In this document: positions 25,627 through 34,357 of the stretch, piece after piece | Numbering within the stretch: position 1 is the stretch's first letter | Layout of the letters: each line of letters begins with the position of its first letter | Position numbers and translations under genes: made by a program | NCBI GenBank assembly: GCA_022565665.1 | Contig: JAIUMI010000001.1 | Location: forward strand, 62,001-126,000 | DNA: 64,000 nt | From: Glycocaulis sp. | Lineage (GTDB): Bacteria > Pseudomonadota > Alphaproteobacteria > Caulobacterales > Maricaulaceae | Direction of reading: 5' to 3' | Notes under the pieces: model-generated | The model's input: only the letters and a program-made list of their open reading frames with translations | What the model was told of the DNA's origin: nothing | The model's database searches: none

Positions 25627-26439
25627 ATGCAACTTGGCGATATAGCGGCCAGCGAACCCGTGACCGTGCCACGGGGACAGCGCTGGCAGGACCGCCCTGT
25701 CCTGATCGTGGAACCGTCCGGCTTCCTGCGCCGGCTGGTCGCCGACATATTGCGTCATGCTGGCGCTGATCACGTTCACACCTTTGCTGACGAGGAGGAC
25801 GGGCTGAATGCGGCGCGTACCTTCGCCCGTCCCGTGCTGATCGCCGACTGGTCCCAGCGCACCTCCCCCGGTCCAGCGCTTGTACGCAAGTTGCGCCGCG
25901 AGCGCCTGCCCATGCATACCGCCCCCTTCATTGCGCTGGGCGACACGGGCCGTCTTGCGGACGTGGAACGCGCCCGCGACGCCGGTGTCTCCTCCTATGT
26001 GCTGCGCCCCGTTTCGCCGGCCCAGCTGTTCACGCGGCTGGAAGACGCCACCCAGCGCCCGCGCGCCTTCATCAAGACCGAGGGCTATTCCGGCCCGGAC
26101 CGCCGCGCACCGCGCAAGACCGCTGACCGCATCGCCTGGAAGCGCGGCGGCGACATATCCAGCGGTCTGGTCACCCCTCTGGAAGCCGCGCTCAATCAGG
26201 CCGATGCGATGGCCGCAGCCATGATGCGCCAGGGCGACATGATTGCAGCGCGCGTCGGCCGCTCCTTGCGCCTGTATCTGGAGCGCGTGGGCGAAATCAA
26301 CCCGCGCGAGACCGAAATTATCGAGCTGCATCGCAGCGCCCTGCGCCGCCTGATGGAAGCGGAGAACGCGCCGGACGCGCACCGCAACGAGCTCGTCAAC
26401 GGGCTGGAGACCATCACCGCCCGGCGTCTGGCAGCGTGA
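25627..26439 (+). CDS. Response-regulator-like protein with degenerate receiver domain
   Basis: 270 residues. Residues ~22-140 form a CheY-like fold with Asp74 in LIADWSQRTS at the phosphorylation site. The other receiver residues are altered: the usual acidic pair is only Glu29 (LIVEPSGF), the Thr/Ser switch position reads ALG, and the conserved lysine is Arg127 (VLRPVSP). The linker GYSGPDRRAPRK is common in alphaproteobacterial receiver proteins. The C-terminal ~100 residues are helical, with no DNA-binding or catalytic domain seen. It may be phosphorylation-independent; partners are unknown. Confidence 0.8.
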   Translation: MQLGDIAASEPVTVPRGQRWQDRPVLIVEPSGFLRRLVADILRHAGADHVHTFADEEDGLNAARTFARPVLIADWSQRTSPGPALVRKLRRERLPMHTAPFIALGDTGRLADVERARDAGVSSYVLRPVSPAQLFTRLEDATQRPRAFIKTEGYSGPDRRAPRKTADRIAWKRGGDISSGLVTPLEAALNQADAMAAAMMRQGDMIAARVGRSLRLYLERVGEINPRETEIIELHRSALRRLMEAENAPDAHRNELVNGLETITARRLAA

Positions 26440-26485
26440 GCTTCGCGCCGGCGCGCCTCTGGCCATTGCCGCCGGAGATGGCTAA

Positions 26486-27004
26486 ATGGCGGGCATGGCA
26501 GACGATCTTCAGTCTCTTCTCGATTCCCTTGCCCCGCTGCTGGTGGATGGCTCGCCCCACGCCGTGGCCATGGGCTTCAGGCTGGAAAGCGTCACACCGG
26601 GCCAGGCGGTCATGCGCGCGCCCTATCGCGATGATCTGATCGGCGATCCCGAAACCCGCGTGCTGCACGGTGGTGTGGTCACCGCGCTGCTGGACCATGC
26701 CTGCGGACTGGCCGCCTTTGCGGGGCTTGGCGGCAAGGATGCCACCGCCACACTAGACCTGCGCCTCGATTATATGCGCCCGGCCGAACCGGGGCGCGAT
26801 GTAGTGGCAGAGGCTCGCTGCATACGCGCTTCCGGGCTCTTCGCCTTCGTCAACGCCATCGCCCATGATGGCGACCCGTCCGATCCGGTGGCCACGGCGG
26901 CGGCGGCCTTCATGGTCAGCCGGGTAAGCCAGGAAGCCGCGAAGCGCGCCCGCAAGGCGTTCAGCGAAGGCACGAGCCCAATCAGCCAGGTGCCGAACGC
27001 ATGA
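26486..27004 (+). CDS. PaaI-type hotdog thioesterase (first of pair)
   Basis: 172 residues. The hotdog fold is recognised by VLHGGVVTALLDHACGLAAF, where His-Gly-Gly and the acidic residue on the central helix are the active-site elements of PaaI thioesterases, followed by LDLRLDYMRPAEPGRDVVAE. It hydrolyses acyl- or aryl-CoA thioesters. The C-terminal tail (SQEAAKRARKAFSEGTSPIS) is an extra helix. The stop overlaps the start of a second thioesterase by four bases, so the two may form a heteromer. Confidence 0.87.
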   Translation: MAGMADDLQSLLDSLAPLLVDGSPHAVAMGFRLESVTPGQAVMRAPYRDDLIGDPETRVLHGGVVTALLDHACGLAAFAGLGGKDATATLDLRLDYMRPAEPGRDVVAEARCIRASGLFAFVNAIAHDGDPSDPVATAAAAFMVSRVSQEAAKRARKAFSEGTSPISQVPNA

Positions 27005-27411
27005 CCGATGCGCTCAAACCCCTCCTCTCCAGCCCATACGTGAAAACGATGGGGGTGCGCTTTGACGATCATGGCGATGAGCTGACCGCGATCCTGCCTT
27101 ATACCGGCGATCTGGTCGGCAATCCGCTGATCCCGGCTCTGCATGGCGGGGCGATTGGCGCCTTCATGGAGATCACCGCCTCCGCTGCCCTGCTGGCCGG
27201 AACACCGCTCGCGGCGCTACCCAAGCCGATTGATGTGTCGGTGGATTATCTGCGCCCGGCCCGACCGCAGGACGTGTATGCGCGCGGCATCATCACCCGT
27301 CAGGGCGCGCGCGTGGCCAATGTGCGCGTGGAAGCCTGGCAGGACCGGCGCGGCGCTCCGGTAGCCGCCCTGCACGGCCATTTTCTGATCAAGCCGGAGG
27401 GTGAGGGCTAG
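27001..27411 (+). CDS. PaaI-type hotdog thioesterase (second of pair)
   Basis: 136 residues, starting inside the ATGA overlap with the first copy. ALHGGAIGAFMEITASAALL is the active-site helix and ISV-type strand PIDVSVDYLRPARPQDVYAR follows, as in the neighbour. Sequence similarity between the two is limited to the fold motifs. The gene ends 4 bases into the convergent oxidoreductase gene. Confidence 0.87.
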   Translation: MTDALKPLLSSPYVKTMGVRFDDHGDELTAILPYTGDLVGNPLIPALHGGAIGAFMEITASAALLAGTPLAALPKPIDVSVDYLRPARPQDVYARGIITRQGARVANVRVEAWQDRRGAPVAALHGHFLIKPEGEG

Positions 27412-28406
27412 GCGCGCGCCAGCGCGTGCCCGAGGGCCGTGCCGCTATCCCAGGCCAGTTCCGCGCGCCCGCCCAGACGCCAGTCCCCGCCGCATCCGAC
27501 CGTCCCCGTCTCGTCCAGCGCGAAGTGCGTACCCGGCGCCTTCTCGCTCAGCGCATAGCGCCAGCGATGGGCCTGCGCCCAGCCCGGCAGCGGCATGCCA
27601 AAGCGCACATGCACCTCTTCGGTCAGGGCGCGGATGACCGCGTCCGGACTGTCTTCCAGATGCACCCGTGACCAGTTCGTGCTGGCATGCAGCACCCAGC
27701 TCTCCGCACCGTCGCGGCCCGGCTTGGAAAGAGTGCGCGCCATCCATGTCACCCCGCCGCCATAGAGCTTTGCGGCATCAAACCCGGGATCGAAGCCGGG
27801 GTCACATTGCAGCATCACCGCCTGGCAAGGACCCAGCACAGCCTCTTTCGCCTCAGCGATCTGCTCTGCAAAATCGGCATTGGTGCGGGCGAACAGATCA
27901 ATCATCTGTTCAGGCGGGATGGTAACCGCAATCGCGGCGAACGGGCCCTCCTCGCCGCCCTCTTCAAGCACGACGCGCCATTTTCCCGGCCCGCCTTTCA
28001 GCTTTGTCACACGCGCACCGAAGCGCACCTCGAAACCGGAAAGCGCGGTCTTCACGATGGCGTTCATGCCGGGCGTGCCGGTCCAGCGCGTTTCCTGGCG
28101 CAAGGGTTCCAAATTGCCTGCCCGGTCGATGGAGACCAGCCTGCCTTCCCAGGGCGCGGCCGAACCGGCGGCCCGGGCTTCTTCCATCAGAGCGGTGAAG
28201 GCTTCGCCCCGGGCGGTGAGGAATTGCGCGCCGTGATCAATCCGCGCCGTACCGGACGGCGTTTCGGCCTGACGGGTGGAAAGCCGTCCGCCTGCGCCCC
28301 TGCCCTTGTCGAACAGCACGGCATCGCGCCCAGCCTCGCGCAGAGCCCGTGCGCACGCAGCCCCGGCCAGCCCCGCCCCGATAATCGCTATCGCCCCGTC
28401 AGCCAT
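27408..28406 (-). CDS. FAD-dependent oxidoreductase, renalase-like
   Basis: 332 residues from the ATG at 28406, which has AAGGG 4-5 bases upstream. IAIIGAGLAGAACARALREA is the dinucleotide-binding motif and DKGRGAGGRLSTRQ the second conserved block of the renalase/amine-oxidase-like group. IDHGAQFLTARG is also typical. The C-terminus closes with VGCGGDWRLGGRAELAWDSG, the FAD-contacting segment. Bacterial renalases oxidise isomers of dihydro-NAD(P); whether this one does is untested. Confidence 0.85.
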   Translation of the reverse strand: MADGAIAIIGAGLAGAACARALREAGRDAVLFDKGRGAGGRLSTRQAETPSGTARIDHGAQFLTARGEAFTALMEEARAAGSAAPWEGRLVSIDRAGNLEPLRQETRWTGTPGMNAIVKTALSGFEVRFGARVTKLKGGPGKWRVVLEEGGEEGPFAAIAVTIPPEQMIDLFARTNADFAEQIAEAKEAVLGPCQAVMLQCDPGFDPGFDAAKLYGGGVTWMARTLSKPGRDGAESWVLHASTNWSRVHLEDSPDAVIRALTEEVHVRFGMPLPGWAQAHRWRYALSEKAPGTHFALDETGTVGCGGDWRLGGRAELAWDSGTALGHALARA

Positions 28407-28449
28407 CCAACCCTTTTCCCGCACCCGTACTGTTCTAGATTTCAGCCAG

Positions 28450-28860
28450 ATGGGCGCAAAAACGCAAACAGAGTCTCAACACGGCACGCCCGCAGGCAGC
28501 GCAAGCGCCTGCACCGTCTTTTATGACGGATCCTGCCCGATGTGCCGCGCGGAAATATCGCTCTACAGCAAGCACGGCACGGATGCGGTGTTTCACGACA
28601 TTTCCGATGCGCAAGCCCCGCTGCCCGCAGGGGCGACGCGCGATGAGGCACTGGCGCGCTTTCATGTGGCACTTTCCGATGGCAGGACGGTGTCGGGCGC
28701 GCGGGCGTTTGCCGCGCTGTGGGAAGCCACACCGGGCTGGCGCTGGGCCGGACGGCTTGCAGCCACACCGCCGCTGGTGTGGCTGCTGGAAGGGCTCTAC
28801 CGCCTTTTCCTTCCCATCCGGCCGCTTCTGCAAAGGCTGTGGCGGGCATTAGCGCGATGA
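28450..28860 (+). CDS. DCC-family (DUF393) thiol-disulfide oxidoreductase-like protein
   Basis: 136 residues from the ATG at 28450. The signature [15 protein letters not shown] (about residues 25-39) gives the family its name and contains the CxxC pair. The later segment [18 protein letters not shown] and a C-terminal hydrophobic stretch with [11 protein letters not shown] are usual for DUF393. The biochemical role is unknown beyond possible disulfide chemistry. It is divergent from the renalase-like gene and overlaps the next small gene by ATGA. Confidence 0.85.
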   Translation: MGAKTQTESQHGTPAGSASACTVFYDGSCPMCRAEISLYSKHGTDAVFHDISDAQAPLPAGATRDEALARFHVALSDGRTVSGARAFAALWEATPGWRWAGRLAATPPLVWLLEGLYRLFLPIRPLLQRLWRALAR

Positions 28861-29024
28861 GGCGCAAAGGCTCCGGCAAGGCGGTCGCCAAGGCAGATCT
28901 GCCGCAAAAGACCTGCCCTGTGTGCAAACGCCCGTTCAGTTGGCGCAAGAAGTGGGAACGCGACTGGGAGTACGTTGCCTACTGCTCGAGGCGCTGCGCC
29001 GGTCAGGGCCAGCAAGCTGGCTAA
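28857..29024 (+). CDS. DUF2256-like small zinc-ribbon protein
   Basis: 55 residues. [16 protein letters not shown] plus YCSRRCAGQ provide four cysteines in two CxxC/CxxxC pairs, a small zinc-binding unit. The pattern matches DUF2256, often found near cryptochrome or photolyase genes, though none is seen here. It begins in the ATGA overlap with the DCC gene, so the two are translationally coupled. Confidence 0.82.
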   Translation: MRRKGSGKAVAKADLPQKTCPVCKRPFSWRKKWERDWEYVAYCSRRCAGQGQQAG

Positions 29025-29193
29025 ACGGTTACAGCGCCGACACTTTCTAACACCGATTTCAGGGCTTCGACACGCGGGCGCAATGTTGGCTGCGCGAAGG
29101 TGGGTGTGTGGCCGGGGCCAAAAGCGGGACAACAGATCCCAAAGCTCCGGACGCAAGGTCGAAAAGAAACCCTCAAGAACAAGGAACGGTCAG

Positions 29194-29535
29194 ATGAAAT
29201 TCTCCCCCCTTCCCATCGCCGCTGCGGCATTGTCCGCGCTGGCGCTTGCAAGCCCGTCCCTCGCCCAGGAGGAGGCCAGCCGCACCGTCACATTCAACCA
29301 CGGCGCGCTGGAAACCTCCGATGGCCGAGCCGCAATTGAACGGCAAATCCGCAACGCCGCGCAGGATGTCTGCCAGACCCGCGGGCTGCGCGAGGTCAGC
29401 CAGATCCAGCTCGCCCGCGCCTGCTACAACGAAGCCGTCGAGCAGGCCATGCGCGAACTTGATGTCCGCGCCGAAGCCCGGCTGAACACGCGCCTGGCCA
29501 ACCGGCAGCAGGCCCGGACCAGCGAGGGCAGCTAG
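29194..29535 (+). CDS. UrcA family exported protein
   Basis: 113 residues. A signal peptide (SPLPIAAAALSALALASPSLAQE) precedes a mature part with two cysteines (DVCQTRG and ARACYNEAV) spaced as in UrcA proteins, small periplasmic proteins of sphingomonads and relatives. The ATG at 29194 follows AAGGAACGGTCAG. A strong hairpin terminator lies downstream. Confidence 0.8.
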   Translation: MKFSPLPIAAAALSALALASPSLAQEEASRTVTFNHGALETSDGRAAIERQIRNAAQDVCQTRGLREVSQIQLARACYNEAVEQAMRELDVRAEARLNTRLANRQQARTSEGS

Positions 29536-29591
29536 CCCTCATCGCCTCACGGCCATGCCGCCCGCATCCCCTTTTGCGGCCGGCATGTCTC

Positions 29592-29627
29592 GCCCCCGCG
29601 CCAAGCCCCCGGCGCGGGGGCATTTTT
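29592..29627 (+). terminator. Rho-independent terminator after urcA-like gene
   Basis: Perfect 11-base stem GCCCCCGCGCC / GGCGCGGGGGC with an 8-base loop, followed by ATTTTTC. A second, weaker hairpin with CATGCCG / CGGCATG arms lies just before it (about 29551-29588). It also meets the end of the convergent dehydrogenase gene. Confidence 0.85.
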
Positions 29628-30637
29628 CAGGTAAAATCGTTCTCCAGCACGATACGGTAGCGCGGCTTGCCATCACGAAGGCGCTGGAACGCCTCATCGA
29701 TCTGGCTCATCGGCATGTACTCGACCTGCGGGTTGATCTGGTGACGGGCGCAAAATTCCAGCATCTGCGCCATCACGGCCGGGCTGCCGACCGGCGAACC
29801 GGAAACCGATTTCTGCCCGCCAATGAGCGAGAAGGCCGGAATCTCCAGCGGCTCGGACACCGCCCCCACCGTATGCAGGCGGCCCTTGGGCGCGAGCGCG
29901 GCCATATAACGCTTCCAGTCCAGCGGCACGGCGACGGTGGAGAGAATGAAATCATACCGCCCGGCCTCGGCTTTCAGCGCCTCTTTCGAGCGGCTGTCGA
30001 CGATGCGGTGCGCGCCGAACTTCCTTGCTTCGTCCGCCTTGGCACCGGTGGAGGTGAAGGCCGTCACCTCACAGCCCCACGCGTTGAGGAACTGAAGGGC
30101 AAGATGGCCGAGCCCGCCAATCCCGATCACGCCCACGCGGTCTGTCGGTTTCACGTTAAAGGCGACGATGGGCGCAAACACGGTGATCCCGCCGCAAAAA
30201 AGCGGCCCGGCTGCGCGCGCATCAAGTCCGTCAGGCAATGGCACGGCCCACGCCGCCTGCACCCTTACCGCCTCGCCAAAGCCGCCAAACCGGCCGACCG
30301 CTATGCCTTGCGCGCTGGCGCACAGATTATGATCACCCGACATGCAGGTATTGCAGGTGAGGCAGGAGCGCGCGAGCCAGCCCACGCCGACCCGCTGACC
30401 GACTTCAAGATGGCGCACACCCTTGCCAAGCGCCCGGATCGTGCCGACCACTTCATGGCCCGGCACCAGCGGGAAGGGTGTCTCGCCCCATTCCTCGTCC
30501 AGAAGCGAGAGGTCTGAGTGGCAGAGCCCGCAGGCCTCCACCGCGATCTCCACCTCATCGGCGCGAATCTCGCCCGGATCATAGCTGATCTCGCTGAAGG
30601 CTCCGGCTTTCTCTTGGGCGGCCCAGGCACGGATCAT
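29627..30637 (-). CDS. Zinc-dependent alcohol dehydrogenase (cinnamyl/YahK-like)
   Basis: 336 residues from the ATG at 30637. Catalytic zinc ligands are seen in ACGLCHSDLS and PGHEVVG. The structural zinc motif is CLTCNTCMSGDHNLC. The cofactor site VGVIGIGGLGHLALQF is a Rossmann motif. The overall pattern is that of NADP-dependent aldehyde reductases/cinnamyl alcohol dehydrogenases such as YahK. It is divergent from the MATE gene across 95 bases. Confidence 0.92.
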   Translation of the reverse strand: MIRAWAAQEKAGAFSEISYDPGEIRADEVEIAVEACGLCHSDLSLLDEEWGETPFPLVPGHEVVGTIRALGKGVRHLEVGQRVGVGWLARSCLTCNTCMSGDHNLCASAQGIAVGRFGGFGEAVRVQAAWAVPLPDGLDARAAGPLFCGGITVFAPIVAFNVKPTDRVGVIGIGGLGHLALQFLNAWGCEVTAFTSTGAKADEARKFGAHRIVDSRSKEALKAEAGRYDFILSTVAVPLDWKRYMAALAPKGRLHTVGAVSEPLEIPAFSLIGGQKSVSGSPVGSPAVMAQMLEFCARHQINPQVEYMPMSQIDEAFQRLRDGKPRYRIVLENDFT

Positions 30638-30732
30638 GGTGCAATCTCCAGAATGGCAAGCAGTTACACCGCGCAAGCTAATGTGATCACACGCCATTTG
30701 CGAGGGTACGCGTTTGGCTCTATGCGGCGCAG

Positions 30733-32091
30733 ATGACCGGCGCATCTCCGCTCACCCGCCGCAAGGTGCTTGCCCTTGCCCTGCCCATCATGGCGGCCAA
30801 TATGGCAACGCCACTGGTGGGGCTGGTGGATATCGCCGTCATCGGCCAGACCGGGGCGACCGCAGAGATCGCCGCCGTGGCGCTTGGCGCGCTGATCTTC
30901 AACTTCGTGTTCTGGGCCTTCGGCTTTCTGCGCATGGGCTCCACTGCGCTGACCGCCCAGGCCGATGGACGCGGGGATGAAGCCGATGTGCGCGCGAGCC
31001 TCATCCGCGCCATGCTGACGGGGCTTGGCATTGGCGCGGTGCTGATCGCGGCACAATGGCCGCTCAAATCCCTCGCCTTTGCGGTCTTCTCCGCCGAGGC
31101 GGATGTGGAGATGGCCAGCATCGCCTATTTCGATGCGCGCATATGGAGCGCGCCCGCCGCATTGGCCGGATTTGCGCTCTATGGCTGGCTGATCGGGCTC
31201 GGGCGGACGGGCCTTGCCCTCTGGCTGCAGGCCATCCTCAACATCATCAATGCGGGCCTCTCCATCCTCTTCGTGATCGGGCTCGGCTGGGGCGTGGCAG
31301 GCGTTGGCTGGGCCTCCACCCTGGCGCTGTGGCTGCATCTGATCGCGGGCGCGGGGCTGGTTGTCATCGTGCTGAAAGACCGCCCGCCCGCCGCGCTCAC
31401 TCGGGCTCTAGTCCTCGCCCCGCAAGCCATGGCGCGGCTCTTTGCCGTCAACCGCGACATCTTCCTGCGCACGCTGGCCTTGCTCGCCGGTTTTGCCTGG
31501 TTCAACGAGGCCAGCCTGCGCGAAGGCACGCAAACCATGGCCGGCAATGCGGTGCTGCTGCAATTCATCTCCATCATCGCCTACTTCCTTGATGCCTTCG
31601 CCCATGTCACCGAGACCGTTGCTGGCAAGGCAGCCGGCAAGGGCGACTGGAAGGGCCTGAAACGCGCTTTTCGCCTGACCAGCGAACAGGCGGCCGCGTT
31701 CGCCGTGCTGGCCTCGCTCGCCCTCATCCTCTTCGGTGAAGCCTTCATCCACCTCATCACCGCGGACGAAGCCACACGCGCGGCGGCGAGGGCCTTCCTG
31801 CCGTATTGTGCGCTGGTGCCGGTGATGGGGTTTGCCAGCTGGCAGCTCGACGGGCTGATGATCGGCACGACCAGAGGCTCGCTCATGCGCAATGCGATGG
31901 TGGCGGCGCTTGTGATCTATGTCGCGCTCGATTTCGCCCTGCGGCCCATGCTCGGCGGGGACGGGCTGTGGCTCGCCTTCCTCGGCTATTATATCGCGCG
32001 CGCAGGCACGCTTGCCGTTGGATGGCCGGGCCTTAAACGCGATACGCTCGCCTACGCGTCCACGCCGACCGCATCGGCAAGGGACGCATAG
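30733..32091 (+). CDS. MATE family efflux transporter (DinF-like)
   Basis: 452 residues with twelve predicted membrane helices. The N-terminal LALPIMAANMATPLVGLVDI and FNFVFWAFGFLRMGSTALTA resemble the DinF branch. It exports cationic or hydrophobic compounds with Na+ or H+. Its last 40 bases overlap the end of the convergent pyrD gene in a different frame. Confidence 0.9.
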   Translation: MTGASPLTRRKVLALALPIMAANMATPLVGLVDIAVIGQTGATAEIAAVALGALIFNFVFWAFGFLRMGSTALTAQADGRGDEADVRASLIRAMLTGLGIGAVLIAAQWPLKSLAFAVFSAEADVEMASIAYFDARIWSAPAALAGFALYGWLIGLGRTGLALWLQAILNIINAGLSILFVIGLGWGVAGVGWASTLALWLHLIAGAGLVVIVLKDRPPAALTRALVLAPQAMARLFAVNRDIFLRTLALLAGFAWFNEASLREGTQTMAGNAVLLQFISIIAYFLDAFAHVTETVAGKAAGKGDWKGLKRAFRLTSEQAAAFAVLASLALILFGEAFIHLITADEATRAAARAFLPYCALVPVMGFASWQLDGLMIGTTRGSLMRNAMVAALVIYVALDFALRPMLGGDGLWLAFLGYYIARAGTLAVGWPGLKRDTLAYASTPTASARDA

Positions 32092-33089
32092 CCATCGGCT
32101 TTCAGCCGCGCGGCGAGGCCATCGCGCAGACGCCCCACCAGTCCCGGCCCTTCATAGACCAGCGCTGTATAAAGCTGCAGGGCGGATGCTCCTGAGCGGA
32201 TGCGCGCATAGGCGCTATCCATCGAGTTGATCCCGCCCACCCCGATCAGCGGCAGGTCAGCGCCTGCGAGCTGGCGGAAGCGGCGCAGTACGGTGTTGGA
32301 CATATCGGTGAGCGGCGCACCGGAGAGGCCGCCCGCCTCGCCCCTGTGGCGGCTTTTGAGTGTGTCGGGCCGGGCAAGCGTGGTGTTCGACACGATGAGC
32401 CCGGACATGCGGTTATCGAGCGCGGCGCGGACGATGGCTTCAATGCCCGCCTCGTCCAGATCCGGCGCGACTTTCAGGAATACCGGCTCGGTCCAGCGCG
32501 CATCATTGACGCGCTTTAGAAGGTCATTAAGCGCCGCCGCGCCCTGCATGTCGCGCAGGCCCGGCGTGTTGGGCGAGGAGATGTTGACGGTGAAGAAGCT
32601 GGCAAGCCCTTTGAGCGCCTTTACCAGCGTCACGTAATCGCCCGCCCGGTCCTCGCTATCCTTGTTGGCGCCAAGATTGATGCCGACCACGCCCGGTTTC
32701 CCAGCGCGCGCTTCCAGGCGGGTTTTAAGCGCGTCCAGCCCCTCATTATTGAAGCCCATGCGGTTGATGACCGCGCGGTCCTCGCGCAGACGGAAGAGGC
32801 GGGGTTGCGGATTTCCTGCCTGCGGGCGGGGCGTTACCGCGCCCAGCTCCACAAACGCAAACCCTGCCGCCAGCAGCGCGTCCGGCGCTTCGCCATTCTT
32901 GTCATAGCCTGCAGCGAGGCCCACCGGATGGGCAAGCTCGATCCCCGCAACCGAGGTGGCCAGCACGGGATCGGCCTTACCCGACAGCTTCGGGCCAAGA
33001 CCGGCCTTTAGCGCGGCAAGACTCGCCTGGTGCGCGGTTTCAGCCGGCAGCAGGGTGAGGGCTTTCGCGCCCATATCGGCAAGGGCCAT
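32052..33089 (-). CDS. pyrD: Quinone-dependent dihydroorotate dehydrogenase (class 2)
   Basis: 345 residues, typical length. It oxidises dihydroorotate to orotate in pyrimidine synthesis and feeds electrons to the quinone pool at the inner membrane. Landmarks are VGLAAGYDKNGEAPDAL, the FMN site VNISSPNTPGLRDMQG with its catalytic serine, ISNTT-like LIVSNTTLARPDT, and LIGVGGINSMDSAYARIRSG for phosphate binding. The amphipathic N-terminal helix that marks class 2 is present. It follows the DUF952 gene by five bases, a pairing common in alphaproteobacteria. Confidence 0.95.
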   Translation of the reverse strand: MALADMGAKALTLLPAETAHQASLAALKAGLGPKLSGKADPVLATSVAGIELAHPVGLAAGYDKNGEAPDALLAAGFAFVELGAVTPRPQAGNPQPRLFRLREDRAVINRMGFNNEGLDALKTRLEARAGKPGVVGINLGANKDSEDRAGDYVTLVKALKGLASFFTVNISSPNTPGLRDMQGAAALNDLLKRVNDARWTEPVFLKVAPDLDEAGIEAIVRAALDNRMSGLIVSNTTLARPDTLKSRHRGEAGGLSGAPLTDMSNTVLRRFRQLAGADLPLIGVGGINSMDSAYARIRSGASALQLYTALVYEGPGLVGRLRDGLAARLKADGYASLADAVGVDA

Positions 33090-33094
33090 GGCGT

Positions 33095-33451
33095 TTACAG
33101 CTCCTCCGGCAGGCGCCAGCCACCCGCCTCGTCGCGGCGCAGAATATGTACAGATTTAATCGCGGTGAACGGCAGCTGCCCGTAAATATGCGGGAAATCC
33201 TCCCCGCCGCGCGATGTTTCCCATTTCAGCGTATCGCCCAGCGCAGCCGCATCAATCACGGCCAGCGCGATACGGTCCACATCGGCATAGTGGGCGGCCA
33301 GTGTGCCCTCAATCTGGTGGCGGGCAGAGCAATGGATGAAGCCGTCGGCATGGTCATGCGCCGCACCCTCATACACACCCGTCAGCGCTGCCGCGCCAAG
33401 GGCGGCCGGATCAGCAAAACGAAAGATCAGGTCGTCGCGTTGCGTATTCAT
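33095..33451 (-). CDS. DUF952 protein
   Basis: 118 residues from the ATG at 33451. GVYEGAAHDHADGFIHCSAR is the defining motif of DUF952, with conserved histidines and the Asp-Gly-Phe-Ile-His core. KWETSRGGEDFPHIYGQLP is the second block. The biochemical function is unknown. It is upstream of pyrD in the same transcript. Confidence 0.88.
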   Translation of the reverse strand: MNTQRDDLIFRFADPAALGAAALTGVYEGAAHDHADGFIHCSARHQIEGTLAAHYADVDRIALAVIDAAALGDTLKWETSRGGEDFPHIYGQLPFTAIKSVHILRRDEAGGWRLPEEL

Positions 33452-33504
33452 GGGACCGGGCTCTAGCCTGCGGGGCGCGCTCCGGCAAGTCCGCACGGAA
33501 CGGC

Positions 33505-33540
33505 TTGACATTCCTCCTTGTCCAAGGAATATTTTCCTTG
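33505..33540 (+). promoter_or_regulatory. Promoter with nested palindromic operators for the S24 repressor gene
   Basis: TTGACA (33505-33510) with 17 bases to AATATT (33528-33533) forms a plausible sigma-70 promoter. Two palindromes cover it: CCTTG-TC-CAAGG at 33516-33527 and CAAGGAA-TATT-TTCCTTG at 33523-33540, overlapping the -10. This is the layout expected for negative autoregulation. Confidence 0.7.
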
Positions 33541-33563
33541 TTACAGGAAGGCAGAGGCGCATC

Positions 33564-34190
33564 ATGCTCACCCATACCCAGGTCTGGCGCGGCATTGACC
33601 GGTTGGCCCAGCGCGCCGGTATGTCCCCGTCCGGCCTTGCCCGCATTGCCGGGCTGGACCCCACCACCTTCAACCCGTCAAAACGCGTGTCCGGCGGAGA
33701 TGAAAAGCCGCGCTGGCCTTCCACCGAGAGCCTGGCCAAGGCACTGGCCGCCGTGAAAGTGAGCTTTGGCGAGTTTGCCGCCCTTGCCACCGACAGCGCG
33801 CCGGGCCGCTCCGTTCCGCTCATTGGTCTTGCTCAGGCCGGTAATGAAGGCTTCTTTGACGATGCGGGCTTCCCGGTGGGTTCGGGCTGGGAGGAAGTAA
33901 TCTTTCCCGGTCTTGATGATGAAGCCTGCTATGCGCTCGAAATCTCCGGGGAATCCATGCTGCCGGTCTACCGGCCCGGAGACCGGATCGTGGTCGCCCC
34001 CCACGCCCAGCCACGCCGGGGCGACCGCGTGGTCGCCAAGCTGCGCTCAGGCGAGGTGATGGCCAAGGAGCTGGGCCGCACCACGGCGCGCACCGCCGAG
34101 CTGATCTCGCTCAATGCCGAGTACGAGACCCGCGTGCTCGATCTTGCCGACATTGTGTGGATGGCCCGCATCGTCTGGGCGAGCCAGTAG
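33564..34190 (+). CDS. LexA-like S24 family repressor with N-terminal HTH
   Basis: 208 residues. The N-terminal part (IDRLAQRAGMSPSGLARIAG) is a helix-turn-helix. The C-terminal part is an S24 peptidase-like domain with Ser131 in ISGESMLPVYRPGD and Lys168 in GEVMAKEL. Their 37-residue spacing equals that of LexA. An Ala92-Gly93 bond in GLAQAGNEG is a candidate self-cleavage site. LexA/CI relatives cleave themselves when RecA is active; some relatives respond to other cues. No phage genes adjoin, so it may be a cellular regulator. The ATG at 33564 follows AGGAAGGCAGAGG. Confidence 0.88.
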   Translation: MLTHTQVWRGIDRLAQRAGMSPSGLARIAGLDPTTFNPSKRVSGGDEKPRWPSTESLAKALAAVKVSFGEFAALATDSAPGRSVPLIGLAQAGNEGFFDDAGFPVGSGWEEVIFPGLDDEACYALEISGESMLPVYRPGDRIVVAPHAQPRRGDRVVAKLRSGEVMAKELGRTTARTAELISLNAEYETRVLDLADIVWMARIVWASQ

Positions 34191-34357
34191 CAGGAGCGTG
34201 ACCGGAATGACGCTCTTCCCGGACATGCCAGCATTATAGGCCAGGTCCGCCACCCCCGGACAGATGACCTGCATTTTCCGCCAACCGGCTGACAGCGCTC
34301 CGGCTTTTGCGGGAAGAACCATGGATAGCGGCACAATTATCCGCGCTTTTTCGTCCC

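Noticed and set aside
34195..34216. GAGCGT/ACGCTC stem after the S24 repressor as terminator
   Set aside because: Short stem, 10-base loop and no T-tract; too weak to call.
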